Assembly (NCBI GenBank): GCA_043798375.1
Contig: JAZDOS010000016.1
Location: forward strand, 1 to 54,232
Direction of reading: 5' to 3'
Source: JAPLMI01 sp043798375
Lineage (GTDB): Bacteria; Omnitrophota; Gorgyraeia; 2-01-FULL-45-10
Length of the DNA: 54,232 nt
The notes beneath the pieces are model-generated. The model was not told where the DNA came from and did no database searches. It saw only the letters and a list, made by a program, of their open reading frames with translations. Shown one piece after another: positions 1-8,216 of this stretch (positions are counted from its first letter, which is position 1; the number at the start of each line of letters is the position of its first letter). The translations under genes were made by a program, and so were the position numbers.

Positions 1-1293
1 TATCGATTTCACGATACCGCGGCCGTTACAATACGGGCACTTCTGGTAACTCTTCGACTCGATCGATTCGCGCACCCTCTGGCGCGTCATCTCCACAAGC
101 CCTATGCTTGAGATATTGAGGATCTTCGTCTTTGCCTTGTCGTCCTCAAGGTTTCTCTCAAGGGTCTTGAAGACATTCCTTCTGTGCTCCGGATATTCCA
201 TGTCTATGAAGTCTATTATTATTATCCCGCCCAGATCGCGCAGCTTAAGCTGCCTCGGTATCTCTTCGGCCGCCTCCAGGTTTGTTTTGAATACGGTATC
301 CTCCAGGTTCCTTCGCCCGACGAATTTTCCGGAATTGACATCTATGGCGACGAGCGATTCCGTCTGGTCGAAGATAAGATACCCACCGCTCTTCAGCTGG
401 ACAATCCGATCGTAAATCTTTTCCACCTGTTTTTCGATATCGTGTTTTTCGAATAGCGGCACCCTCTCCGTATAAAATCTTAAGCGCGGCCTTAAATGCG
501 GGGCCAGTATCCTTAAGAATCGCGAGATCCGCCTGAACTCATTTTTGGAATCTATGTCAAGCCGCGACACGTCGTTCGTGAAGATGTCCCTGGTGACCCT
601 CAGGATGATATCGTATTCCTGATGGACAAGGTATGGGGGTTTCACGCGGCGCGCCCTTCCCTTTATGTGGTTCCACAGGTTCAGAAGATACCTCGATTCT
701 CTCTGGAAATCCTTAAGGCTCGCGCCCTGGGCGGCGGTCCTCACTATGAATCCTATCTCTTTGGGAAGCCTCAATTCCTCCATGATCTTTCTTATCCGGT
801 CCCTCTCGGCCCTCGACTCTATCCTCTTTGAAAGGCCTATGTGGTTATCAAAAGGCATCATCACTAAAAATCTTCCCGGAATACTGACATGCGTTGTAAG
901 CCGCGGGCCTTTTGTCCCGATCGGCTCCTTCACGACCTGCACCAGTACCTCATCGCCCTTTTTCAATAATTCGTTTATCGGAGGAAACTGTTTTCCTTTT
1001 TCCGCGGGGTGAGCGTCTTCCTCCGTAATCCCTTCTTCGAACAGTTTATCGTATCCCGCAACGCCGGACACCACGTCAGTCACATAGAGGAAGCCGTTCT
1101 TACCGAGCCCGATATTGACGAACGCGGCGCCCATGCCGGGCAGGACGGAATCGACCCTTCCTTTGTAAATGTTGCCGACGAGGCTCTTCGCGCTGTCGGG
1201 GCGCTCGATATAAAACTCTTCGATATGCTTATTTTCCAATATCGCGACGCGTTTTTCATGCGGCGTGACATTTATGAATATCTCTCTCTGCAT
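1..1293 (-). CDS. rng: Ribonuclease G/E family endoribonuclease, partial (C-terminus beyond window)
   Basis: Rne/Rng-type endoribonuclease that processes rRNA precursors and mRNA in the cytoplasm. 431 codons are present and the frame runs off position 1. An S1-type RNA-binding region lies at about residues 35-120 (reads SLVGNIYKGRVDSVLPGMGA, then KNGFLYVTD). The catalytic core has the two acidic metal-binding segments AIDVNSGKFVG and GGIIIIDFIDM, and the zinc-link motif CPYCNGRG lies close to the edge. The ATG at 1293 is chosen because MQREIFINVTP starts the conserved N-terminus; the only G-rich ribosome-binding sequence upstream is the GGGG supplied by the arm of the adjacent inverted repeat (1300-1313). 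It is the last gene of the minor-pilin/pilM-Q transcription unit. The family call is secure; RNase G is preferred over RNase E because no long C-terminal scaffold is visible before the window edge, but the end is not seen. Confidence 0.93.
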   Translation of the reverse strand, partial: MQREIFINVTPHEKRVAILENKHIEEFYIERPDSAKSLVGNIYKGRVDSVLPGMGAAFVNIGLGKNGFLYVTDVVSGVAGYDKLFEEGITEEDAHPAEKGKQFPPINELLKKGDEVLVQVVKEPIGTKGPRLTTHVSIPGRFLVMMPFDNHIGLSKRIESRAERDRIRKIMEELRLPKEIGFIVRTAAQGASLKDFQRESRYLLNLWNHIKGRARRVKPPYLVHQEYDIILRVTRDIFTNDVSRLDIDSKNEFRRISRFLRILAPHLRPRLRFYTERVPLFEKHDIEKQVEKIYDRIVQLKSGGYLIFDQTESLVAIDVNSGKFVGRRNLEDTVFKTNLEAAEEIPRQLKLRDLGGIIIIDFIDMEYPEHRRNVFKTLERNLEDDKAKTKILNISSIGLVEMTRQRVRESIESKSYQKCPYCNGRGIVKSI

Positions 1294-1296
1294 GAT

Positions 1297-1557
1297 TTAC
1301 CCCGTTAGAGACAGGAAACGCTTCAAGCGATTCTTAAGATAACGTTTCCCCATCCCAGATTTTAAATATTTTTCTCTACTCACAGCATCTTGTCCATCAA
1401 GACAAGCTTCATAATATATTAATTCAAAAGGGCTTCTACCTTTTGTAGAAAACACCCTGTTGGCATTATGTTCCTTGAAGCGTTTCCTTAAATCTTTGGT
1501 AAAACCCGTATAATATTTTCCATCCTTTTTACTTTTTATTATGTAGGTATAAAACAT
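1297..1557 (-). CDS. Small GIY-YIG nuclease-domain protein carried by an inverted-repeat cassette
   Basis: 86-residue stand-alone GIY-YIG domain (UPF0213/SLX1-like small type). Visible motif elements: TYIIKS then YYTGFT (the GIY...YIG pair), the catalytic arginine helix LRKRFKEHN, and the metal-binding glutamate in AVSREKYLKSG; nothing key is missing. The gene is bounded by a perfect 14-bp inverted repeat (1300-1313 and 1565-1578). The start codon lies about 21 bases inside one arm, and the last codons plus the stop (GGGG-TAA) are made by the other arm, so gene and repeat form one unit. It separates DUF2344 from rng in an otherwise tightly packed operon and is less GC-rich than its neighbours, which suggests transfer. 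The same CCCCGTTAGA arms occur without a gene at four other junctions here. A role as homing or mobilising nuclease of the repeat family is inference; a cellular DNA-repair role is the alternative. Confidence 0.88.
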   Translation of the reverse strand: MFYTYIIKSKKDGKYYTGFTKDLRKRFKEHNANRVFSTKGRSPFELIYYEACLDGQDAVSREKYLKSGMGKRYLKNRLKRFLSLTG

Positions 1558-1578
1558 TTCGTAGTGTCTCTAACGGGG

Positions 1579-1878
1579 CTATGCTATCTCCTCTGCCGTT
1601 TTAACCTTTACGCCTTCGGGTAATTTTTCATTGATGCGGTTGATGAAATCCGAAAGGCCCACCGGTTTATCCAGAAAAAATATTGCCTCCTCACCCTCGC
1701 TCTCGATGCCTAATTTCAGCGCCCTTGTTATATTTATCTTCAGGCGCGGGCTAAACCCTTTGGTTATGCTTACAGGCAGCCCGCCCCTGCGGGAAGCCCT
1801 CTGGAATAACCGGACGAGATCGAGATGCGAGACGAAACGCATATCGCGTTTCTTTTCAAACACCGCCTTGATCTTCAA
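1579..1878 (-). CDS. DUF2344 (TIGR03936-type) radical-SAM-linked protein, short form
   Basis: 99-residue protein matching the N-terminal half of the DUF2344/TIGR03936 family (FVSHLDLVRLFQRASRRGGLP, then KGFSPRLKINI and ALKLGIESEGEE). Family members are usually about 200 residues and lie next to, or are fused with, a TIGR03960 radical SAM protein; here that partner is about 18 kb away (19738-21438). Start is TTG at 1878, whose TTGA overlaps the pilQ stop. The stop codon (1579-1581) directly abuts the arm of the GIY-YIG cassette. Removing the cassette would still give a stop at this codon (TAG or TAA), so the shortness is probably not caused by the insertion. Function of the family is unproven; involvement in RNA modification has been suggested by its association. 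Confidence 0.75.
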   Translation of the reverse strand: MKIKAVFEKKRDMRFVSHLDLVRLFQRASRRGGLPVSITKGFSPRLKINITRALKLGIESEGEEAIFFLDKPVGLSDFINRINEKLPEGVKVKTAEEIA

Positions 1879-3599
1879 TTTCTCTTCTTGATTCTTTTCT
1901 TTATGCCCGGATCGGGCGTCTGAGTCAGGGAGTACATCGGCACGTAGGCCTTGTTCGCGGTCGGCATATCTTTTATCTCTTTTCCGACGGTCATCAGATT
2001 GACCGTTATGAAGAATATAAGCTCCGTCTTCTTCTTCACCTTTTCTTTCTTGGTGAACAATAAGCCCAGATACGGCACATCGCCAAACATATCGCCCAGA
2101 AATGGAAGTTTGTTCTTTACATCGATGTCGTTCTCTTTGATAAGGCCGCCTATAAATATGGTGTCGCCGTCTTTTATCATTATCTGGGTCTTGGCCTGCC
2201 TTGAGGACCAGACCGGGGCCACCACGCCGCTCGCCTTGTCCAGCGTATCGTATCTCAAAAGGTCTGATATCTGCGGGTAAAGATCGACCACTATCTCGCC
2301 TTTATCGTTTATGTGAGGCGTCACCTTCAATATGATGCCGAGGTCCTTTGCCTCATAACCGGTGATCTCCATCTTTCCCGTAGAGGAATTTCTCTCGTAT
2401 TTTGGCAGGTTAAGCGTTTCGCCGACATTTATGAGGGCTTCGGTATTATTGAGCGTGGCGATCCTCGGGTTCGATATAATATCGGTATTCGACCTCTTTT
2501 TTATAAACTCAAGGACGGCCTTAAACTCCGTAAAATCGAGACTGCCGAAAGAGAATTGGTCTGTTCCGGCAAACGGGAATCCCTGTGCCGGCCCATACCC
2601 GGTTGGAAAAGAAGAGGCAGACACTACCGAAGAGCCTGTAGCTCCGCCACCGGTATCGGCGACAGTAGTATCGGTATTAACCTGAACCTGAGGAAAATAT
2701 TTTGTAGCCTGAAAAGGCACCGTTATCTGATCAAACGGCAATGTCATCGGCCTTCTCGCTCCGCTCGCGCTGAATTTCACGTTCCAGTCGATACCGAGTT
2801 TCTCGTTGTCGTCAAGAACCGTCTCTATGATCCTGGCTTCGATAAGGACCTGGTCGGTCCTTTTATCAAGCCTGTCGATAATCTGGCCGACCCTGTAAAT
2901 ATTCGTGGGAATATCCGTAACGAGCACCGTATTTGTACGCTCGTCGTACATCACTTTGCCCCTGTCGGTGACGATATCCTTTATGGAGTTCACGACATCT
3001 TTTGATTTGCCGTAATTCAGATTAAAGGTCTGAGTAACAAGCTCCTCCTGTTTTAACTTGTCAACGGTGACGACCCTTATGATGTCGCCTTCCCTTTCAT
3101 AGGCAAAACCGTAATTTCGAAGTATAATATCGAGCGCGACCTTCCACGGCTTATTTGTCAATTTCAGATCTATAATGCCTTTGACTTCAGGCGACGGCAC
3201 TATGTCTACGCCGGCGACCTCGGATATATACGCCAGCACCGTCTTTATGTCGGCTCCTTTGAAATTGACCGTGATATTGCCGGGGTCTACGGCCGCTTGC
3301 GGAGAGGCTTCTTCCTCCGCCACTTCTTCTTCCCCTTCTCTCCCCTTATCTTCCCCTGTTATCCCTTCTTCCCTTTCCCCTTCTTTCCCCTTATCCTCCC
3401 CTACTTCCCCTTCTCCGGCAATCCGGGATTTTGCCTCGGCTATTGTCGTCGAAGGGGCCCTTTCTTCGGCTGAAGCCGTCGAGCGGGGCCCGGGCTCGAT
3501 CTTCTTCTCCTCGCCCGGCGATACAGCCGGAAAAATACAGGATGATACAAACGCGACAATCGTAACCAATATTATGGCTTGTTTTATATTATTACTCAC
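1875..3599 (-). CDS. pilQ: Type IV pilus secretin PilQ
   Basis: Outer-membrane secretin forming the pilus exit channel. 574 residues. N-terminal hydrophobic export signal (residues 7-22, with Cys21 in VSSC, a possible lipobox), then a long acidic low-complexity linker of E/G/K repeats (about 30-105), an STN/N0-type domain (NFKGADIKTVLAYISEVAGVD, about 108-170), an N1-type domain (TQTFNLNYGKSKDVVN, LVTDIP, about 190-245), and the C-terminal secretin domain (NPRIATLNNTEALINVGE ... GGLIKEN ... VPYLGLLFTKKEK, about 370-545). No AMIN domain is visible. The start is GTG at 3599, overlapping the end of pilP by 8 bases. Its place after pilM-N-O-P is the canonical order. Confidence 0.93.
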   Translation of the reverse strand: MSNNIKQAIILVTIVAFVSSCIFPAVSPGEEKKIEPGPRSTASAEERAPSTTIAEAKSRIAGEGEVGEDKGKEGEREEGITGEDKGREGEEEVAEEEASPQAAVDPGNITVNFKGADIKTVLAYISEVAGVDIVPSPEVKGIIDLKLTNKPWKVALDIILRNYGFAYEREGDIIRVVTVDKLKQEELVTQTFNLNYGKSKDVVNSIKDIVTDRGKVMYDERTNTVLVTDIPTNIYRVGQIIDRLDKRTDQVLIEARIIETVLDDNEKLGIDWNVKFSASGARRPMTLPFDQITVPFQATKYFPQVQVNTDTTVADTGGGATGSSVVSASSFPTGYGPAQGFPFAGTDQFSFGSLDFTEFKAVLEFIKKRSNTDIISNPRIATLNNTEALINVGETLNLPKYERNSSTGKMEITGYEAKDLGIILKVTPHINDKGEIVVDLYPQISDLLRYDTLDKASGVVAPVWSSRQAKTQIMIKDGDTIFIGGLIKENDIDVKNKLPFLGDMFGDVPYLGLLFTKKEKVKKKTELIFFITVNLMTVGKEIKDMPTANKAYVPMYSLTQTPDPGIKKRIKKRN

Positions 3600-3954
3600 T
3601 CTTCGGTCCTCCTTCTTCGGGTAAACTCACTTTAAATTCTTTATTATTTATTAAAAGCGTAACGCTTTTATGGTCGATCTTTTTTATCACAATCTCGCCT
3701 GCCTTATACCCCTCCCTGACAATCTCACCGTTCATTATAGCGGTCCGTTTGCTATCCGACCCGATGGCTATCCCTTCGAGCTTTACATCTTCAACGGAAG
3801 TGACGTCCGCCAGGGCCGCAGTCACGACTTTATCCTGGCCGATCAACGGCACGAAAGGATCGCGCTTTCCCCGCGGCTCGTACTTAAAATCGTCGCAAGA
3901 CCCTGCCGCAGAAACGATGATTAAAAAAAATAACGCAATGGAAAAAATTCTCAT
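3592..3954 (-). CDS. pilP: Type IV pilus assembly protein PilP
   Basis: 120-residue periplasmic alignment protein that links the PilN/PilO inner-membrane complex to the secretin. N-terminal signal peptide with a possible lipobox ending at Cys20 (SAAGSC). The PilP signature FKYEPRGKRDPFVPL follows at about residues 23-37, then a small beta domain (VEDVKLEGIAIG, RTAIMNGEIVREGYKAGE). Shorter than typical proteobacterial PilP (about 170), which is common outside Proteobacteria. ATG at 3954 lies only two bases after the pilO stop, so translation is probably coupled. The order pilM-N-O-P-Q supports the call. Confidence 0.88.
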   Translation of the reverse strand: MRIFSIALFFLIIVSAAGSCDDFKYEPRGKRDPFVPLIGQDKVVTAALADVTSVEDVKLEGIAIGSDSKRTAIMNGEIVREGYKAGEIVIKKIDHKSVTLLINNKEFKVSLPEEGGPKSE

Positions 3955-3956
3955 AA

Positions 3957-4538
3957 TTATTTGCCCTTCAATAAGACATAAGTAAGAATCAAGATCTCGA
4001 GGTCGTGCTTCCTGGGCGAGCCTTTATTCGCATTGATTTCTATATCGGCAACCTTCATGAACCTGTCGGAGTCTTCGAGCTTGTCCATGAAACACCCCAG
4101 CTCATGATAGCCGGACTTGGCGCTTATCAGGACGGGGATCTCCTGATAAATCCGGCCTTCCCGATTTTTATCTTCGGGTATGGCAATCGGCGTTATGCCG
4201 GCTATCTTGACACCCGAACTCTTTGCCATGCCGGAGAGGTTCTCCAGAAGAGCGGGTACCTCCTGTTCAGCCGGCAGCATGCGCTCATAACGCTCCACCT
4301 TATCCTTATACGCGCCGGCCTCTTTCCTGTATCTGGCAATATTGGCTATTTCGCTTTCCATGGAATTCAACTCCATCTTCATCTTATGGTTTTTGATAAC
4401 GGCGCCGATCACTCTCGCCACCTGCGGCTTGAGAAGAAGGGTGAAATAAAGAATCACCGTCAGGATGGCTATAAGCGCGGCCAGTATGGCAACCTGGTGC
4501 CTGGGGTTCTTTATGTCGATGTCCGGCAGTTTAATCAT
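3957..4538 (-). CDS. pilO: Type IV pilus assembly protein PilO
   Basis: 193-residue bitopic inner-membrane protein. Single transmembrane helix at about residues 15-34 (ILAALIAILTVILYFTLLL), a coiled-coil stretch at about 45-90 (MKMELNSMESEIANIARYRKEA) and a ferredoxin-like periplasmic C-terminal domain (VPALLENLSGMAKSSGVKI; YHELGCFMDKLEDSDRFMKV). It pairs with PilN to form the alignment subcomplex. Position between pilN and pilP and the domain order make the call firm. Confidence 0.88.
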   Translation of the reverse strand: MIKLPDIDIKNPRHQVAILAALIAILTVILYFTLLLKPQVARVIGAVIKNHKMKMELNSMESEIANIARYRKEAGAYKDKVERYERMLPAEQEVPALLENLSGMAKSSGVKIAGITPIAIPEDKNREGRIYQEIPVLISAKSGYHELGCFMDKLEDSDRFMKVADIEINANKGSPRKHDLEILILTYVLLKGK

Positions 4539-4563
4539 AAATATGTGTAATGCCTTTTACGAG

Positions 4564-5271
4564 CTACTCTTCTTCCTTAAATAGACACGTGATCTTAAAG
4601 TTCATGACTTCCTGATCATGGAATTTGTCGCTTTTGATGGAGTCGAGCGTTATCTCGCTGAAATCCGAATAAAATTGCGAATTCTCTTTCAGGCTTTTTA
4701 TGAATTTTCCTATCAATGCCGTACCCTGCTCCCCCATGCTCGACGCATATCCCGACAAAACAAGGTATTTATAAACTACCTTTTCGGCAACCGATCTGGA
4801 TGAGCCCTTCTTCGACTTGTCGTTCGACGTCCTCGCAACCGCGACAAGTCTGTCGCCAGCCTTCTCGTCATACGAAAGTTCCGCCAGCCATATTCCGGAT
4901 GTAAGGGCGTCGCTAATGCTATTCAGCTTCTTTGCCCAGCTGAAGCGCTTCACCATGAGCCCGTCGATAGCGGTCACTTTTTTATTTATGCGGGCAAGTT
5001 CATTCCTGAGGGAATCCGCCTCGTTCTTTTTGGGCAGGAGCGCGTCTTTCTTTTTCGCCAGGCTTGCGAGCGAATCCTTGCAAGTCGTGCCAACCAAAAA
5101 TAGGGCGAGATGAAAAACTGCGAGGGCCGTTACGGCTATGATACCTATTTTTACAAGCGGCATCTTCTTTATATTAAAGTTGTCGATATTCAGGCCGGAA
5201 AGATCGAACTTCTTAAATTTCGGCTCATTTTTTTTCTTCAGCTCTTCCGGCAGCAGGTTTATCTCTATCAT
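4564..5271 (-). CDS. pilN: Type IV pilus assembly protein PilN
   Basis: 235-residue inner-membrane protein. The N-terminus MIEINLLPEELK carries the conserved INLLP motif that binds PilM in the cytoplasm. One transmembrane helix at about residues 41-60 (VKIGIIAVTALAVFHLALFLVG) is followed by a coiled coil and a periplasmic domain. Slightly longer than usual (about 190-210). An 80-base gap with a small palindrome separates it from pilM, unusual for this packed operon. Confidence 0.87.
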   Translation of the reverse strand: MIEINLLPEELKKKNEPKFKKFDLSGLNIDNFNIKKMPLVKIGIIAVTALAVFHLALFLVGTTCKDSLASLAKKKDALLPKKNEADSLRNELARINKKVTAIDGLMVKRFSWAKKLNSISDALTSGIWLAELSYDEKAGDRLVAVARTSNDKSKKGSSRSVAEKVVYKYLVLSGYASSMGEQGTALIGKFIKSLKENSQFYSDFSEITLDSIKSDKFHDQEVMNFKITCLFKEEE

Positions 5272-5300
5272 TGAACTCTTCCTGTTAAATTCAGCGTGAA

Positions 5301-5347
5301 ATCCGCCGAAGCACCTACTCTATCGCAAGTTGATTGCGAAGGCGGAT
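5301..5347. repeat. Small REP-like palindrome between pilM and pilN
   Basis: Imperfect inverted repeat: ATCCGCCGAAGC at the left and GCGAAGGCGGAT at the right (7-bp perfect outer arms ATCCGCC/GGCGGAT) with an inner hairpin TCGCAA-gttga-TTGCGA. It fills most of the only sizeable gap in the pilM-Q run. TCCGCC...GGCGGA palindromes are a common REP-like type; whether this one is repeated elsewhere cannot be seen here. Confidence 0.5.
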
Positions 5348-5351
5348 GGAA

Positions 5352-6356
5352 TTATCTTAACGCAAGGCCGGCCGCAATGGCAAGGCTGGGTTCCTGTGAG
5401 TCGATAAACGCCTTGTCTATCATGGCTTTCTCTTTATCCAAAAAACCGAGCGGTTTCCATAAAATCGGCTTCGAACCTAATGTCTCCTGAAATACCTCAT
5501 TTAAACCAAAGAGCCCCATACCGCCGCCGGATATATATATCTCGTCTATGGACCTGCCGCCCTGGTTTTCGTAATAGCTAAGCGATAATTTAACCTCTCC
5601 CAGCAGGTTGTTAAAAACCGTCTTCATGTGCTCCGCGACTTCCTGGGATTTTTCCTTCGGAACGAACATGAGTTCCTCGGCGGCCTTCGAATCGAGTCCC
5701 ATTCTTTTGGAGATGACAGAACTGATGTCGCCTGTGCCTATGGCTATGTCCCTGGCGAAAAATACCGCGTCGCCCCGCAGGATGCATAAATTCGTAAAAG
5801 TGCCGCCGATATCGATAAGGGCGCATGTCTTATCGGCTCCGATGGCGGGAAAATTTCTTGAGAACGAATTCGCGAGGGCAAAGCAGTCAACATCCACGAC
5901 CCGCACGGAAAAACCGGCTTCTTCGGCCATCTTCACCCTTTCCTCCACCGCTCCTTTCTTGGCGGCGACGAGCACTATGCTAATCCTGTTATCCGCCGTT
6001 TGGCTCTTGATTGTTTTGAAGTCCACGATGCAATCGTTTATATCAAACGGTACGAATTTCTCCGCCTCAAATCTTACGGCGCCTTTCAGGGCCTTATTAT
6101 CCATTTTCGGCATCGATATGAACCTGACTATCACCGATTGCCCTGAGACCGAGATATTCGCTTCTTTCGCGGATACCTTGGATTGGGCGGCAAGCTCCTT
6201 TATGGCCTGGGCTAGTTCGCTTTTCGCGATACCGCGAATTTTTTTTACGCCCAACGCCTCGAGGACAGGCTTATCGGGCTCGCCCCCTATCTGCAGGATC
6301 TTGACGGAGTTCGTTCCGATGTCCAGGCCTACTTTAATAATTTTACTTTCCGCCAT
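5352..6356 (-). CDS. pilM: Type IV pilus assembly ATPase-fold protein PilM
   Basis: 334-residue FtsA/actin-like cytoplasmic protein that binds the PilN tail. Nucleotide-binding signatures: phosphate-1 GLDIGTNSVKI (about residues 9-19), phosphate-2 ALIDIGGTFTNLCIL (about 197-211), adenosine motif YISGGGMGLFGL (about 275-286). Begins 14 bases inside the preceding gene (6343-6819), indicating coupling. Full length for the family. Confidence 0.92.
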   Translation of the reverse strand: MAESKIIKVGLDIGTNSVKILQIGGEPDKPVLEALGVKKIRGIAKSELAQAIKELAAQSKVSAKEANISVSGQSVIVRFISMPKMDNKALKGAVRFEAEKFVPFDINDCIVDFKTIKSQTADNRISIVLVAAKKGAVEERVKMAEEAGFSVRVVDVDCFALANSFSRNFPAIGADKTCALIDIGGTFTNLCILRGDAVFFARDIAIGTGDISSVISKRMGLDSKAAEELMFVPKEKSQEVAEHMKTVFNNLLGEVKLSLSYYENQGGRSIDEIYISGGGMGLFGLNEVFQETLGSKPILWKPLGFLDKEKAMIDKAFIDSQEPSLAIAAGLALR

Positions 6357-6819
6357 TTTTATTATCCCTGAATTTATAGTTAAAATTGTTAAGCGCCAAC
6401 TTTTTCAGGTTCTCTGAAATAATTAATTTTGATCTTGCTTTCGAGTCATCGGGGCTGCCCTTGAGCGCTTCCTTTGACTTTTCGATCTCTTCGCCCAGTC
6501 CTTTCATAAATTCGGCCTTATCTTCGGGGCTAACCCTTGCCCAGGCTTCCATCATGTTCTCGCCGGCATGTTCTTTGGGATAATTTTCATACAAAGACGC
6601 CAGATCCTTCACGTCTCCCTTATATTCATCCTGCTGCCGGGTTTTAATTTTATTTATACCATAGATCTGCCGCTCGTCCGGCTTGGCCTTCGGCAGTATC
6701 GGCGCCGATATCGCCTTTACCTCAACATGTTTCACAAGATAGCCACGCTTGCCGAATAAGAAGGCCGCGCCTACAATTATTATTACGGCCAAAATGGTAT
6801 TTATGCTTTTCTTCGTCAT
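6343..6819 (-). CDS. Hypothetical single-pass membrane protein in the pilus operon
   Basis: About 158 residues from the ATG at 6819 (MTKKSINTILAVII). I do not recognise a family. One N-terminal transmembrane helix (about residues 7-21, with a short cytoplasmic MTKKS) is followed by a hydrophilic, charge-rich, probably helical periplasmic region (DEYKGDVKDLASLYENYPKEH; ENMMEAWARVSPEDKAEF). A longer frame reaching 6876 would overlap the preceding gene, so the internal start is preferred. It sits between a PilX-like minor pilin and pilM, so a pilus accessory role is inferred from position only. Confidence 0.6.
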   Translation of the reverse strand: MTKKSINTILAVIIIVGAAFLFGKRGYLVKHVEVKAISAPILPKAKPDERQIYGINKIKTRQQDEYKGDVKDLASLYENYPKEHAGENMMEAWARVSPEDKAEFMKGLGEEIEKSKEALKGSPDDSKARSKLIISENLKKLALNNFNYKFRDNKNGGK

Positions 6820-6838
6820 ATGATAAATTCCGCCTCGC

Positions 6839-8203
6839 TTACTCTCTTTGCCAGACCGGTATGACCACCGTCTCATCGGTAATCTCGAATGGGCCGCGTA
6901 TCGTGCTGTAATCCCGGGGCAGCCCCAGCGGCCAGGCGCTTGGATCCGTCCAGTCGATAGTTCCTTTGTTGAGATCGCGGTTCAACAGGCCCGGTATCGG
7001 CAGGAGGGTGTCGATATCAACTTCGCCGTTAGCGAAGATCGTGCCGTTGGTCCTTCCGCCGAACCAGGCGTTAAAATCGCTGTTAGCGTATACGACCAGG
7101 TCCCCCCTGACTCCGCCGAATGCCCTGACGCCGCCCGTATTAACATCGCCGAACGCGATGAGCGTCAATGTGTCACCGCTGTTATTGGTGGGCTGCGTTA
7201 TGGTGATATCGCCTGTCGCCACTATCGTATGGTCAACGTCCGCGCCCCACCATTCTGTATCGCTGAAAAATATGTCAACGTTCCCTTCGACAAATATTAT
7301 CGGGGTGCCGGCCGGAACACTGGTTGGGTCAAATTCCTGATCGCCGTCATAATGCTGTGACTCCCCTTCCCCTATATTTAATCCCAGCTTATTTAACTCT
7401 ATGGTATAGTAGCCCTTAAAGGCGTCCTTGTCGTCTACCACTCCGTCACTGTTCAGATCGTCGGCAGTAAATATCGCCTGCTGCGCCGGATCGTCACCCG
7501 CATCGGCAATAGTTATACTGCCGTCACCGTTAGCGTCCGTTAAATATTCGGTGTTGCCGTCCGCGTCGCCAACAGCCTTAGGCGTCCAGTTGTCTGCCGC
7601 GGCATCATAAGCCCACCAGAAATCGATCTCGGCAAAAGGCTGGTTCTCATAAACATCGCCCGTAATCTTGACGAAATTGTTTGTATCCACCGTTGAACCG
7701 CTCGCCAGAGGGCCTTCCGCTCTTACCCATGACCGGAGGCCGCCCAATTTATTCCCATTAAGCGACATGGTTCCGCGGCTGCCGATGGGCCGGCCTTTAG
7801 TGGATTCCGTGTCGTTACACCCGTATATGACCGTAATCGTCGCGCTGCGGCCGCTTGCCGTACCCCGCGACACAATTCCAAACCGATCCGTAGTTCCCGC
7901 GACTCTATCCGCGGTCGCCGTAAACGCGCCTATCGTAGCGCCTCCGCTGGCGCGGGTCCCGACAACGCAATCCGCGCCGGGCATCGCCTGCGGCCAACTC
8001 AGTTCCTCTCCTTCTTTCGATTTTAAATATTCATACATCTTCTCGGCGCCGGATAGCGCCACATAATAAGCTTTTTCCGTATCATTGGCGATTTTTGTCT
8101 GCGAGATTTCGCCCGAGCTCATACTTATGATCGCTACGGCGAGCACAAGAAGCGACGCGGCAAAAGTTGCGGCTATTATGATCACGAAACCTTTTTTGTT
8201 CAT
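6839..8203 (-). CDS. PilX-like minor pilin/pilus adhesin with calcium-loop pair
   Basis: 454 residues from the ATG at 8203 (MNKKGFVIIIAATF), chosen because AGGA lies 5 bases upstream and this clears the preceding gene. The N-terminal hydrophobic helix then SSGEISQTKIANDTEKAYY resembles the PilX/PilX_N type (long helix, conserved A.yya..GaE). At about residues 223-234 and 249-260 are two EF-hand/dockerin-like loops, DANGDGSITIAD and DLNSDGVVDDKD. The C-terminal third is beta-rich (IIFVEGNVDIFF, TLTLIAFGDVNTGG, IFANGEVDI), as in surface-exposed polymer-like proteins. The N-terminus lacks the classical GFTLVE cleavage motif, as is usual for PilX-type proteins. Role as a pilus-associated, possibly calcium-responsive surface protein is inference. 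Confidence 0.65.
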   Translation of the reverse strand: MNKKGFVIIIAATFAASLLVLAVAIISMSSGEISQTKIANDTEKAYYVALSGAEKMYEYLKSKEGEELSWPQAMPGADCVVGTRASGGATIGAFTATADRVAGTTDRFGIVSRGTASGRSATITVIYGCNDTESTKGRPIGSRGTMSLNGNKLGGLRSWVRAEGPLASGSTVDTNNFVKITGDVYENQPFAEIDFWWAYDAAADNWTPKAVGDADGNTEYLTDANGDGSITIADAGDDPAQQAIFTADDLNSDGVVDDKDAFKGYYTIELNKLGLNIGEGESQHYDGDQEFDPTSVPAGTPIIFVEGNVDIFFSDTEWWGADVDHTIVATGDITITQPTNNSGDTLTLIAFGDVNTGGVRAFGGVRGDLVVYANSDFNAWFGGRTNGTIFANGEVDIDTLLPIPGLLNRDLNKGTIDWTDPSAWPLGLPRDYSTIRGPFEITDETVVIPVWQRE

Positions 8204-8216
8204 AGTCCTCATGATT

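Noticed and set aside
1579..1878. DUF2344 truncated by the GIY-YIG cassette
   Set aside because: Deleting the cassette still leaves a stop at the same codon, so the short form most likely predates the insertion.
2313..3005. Plus-strand open frame of 230 codons opposite pilQ
   Set aside because: Antisense to the conserved secretin gene, with no motif or independent ribosome-binding site.
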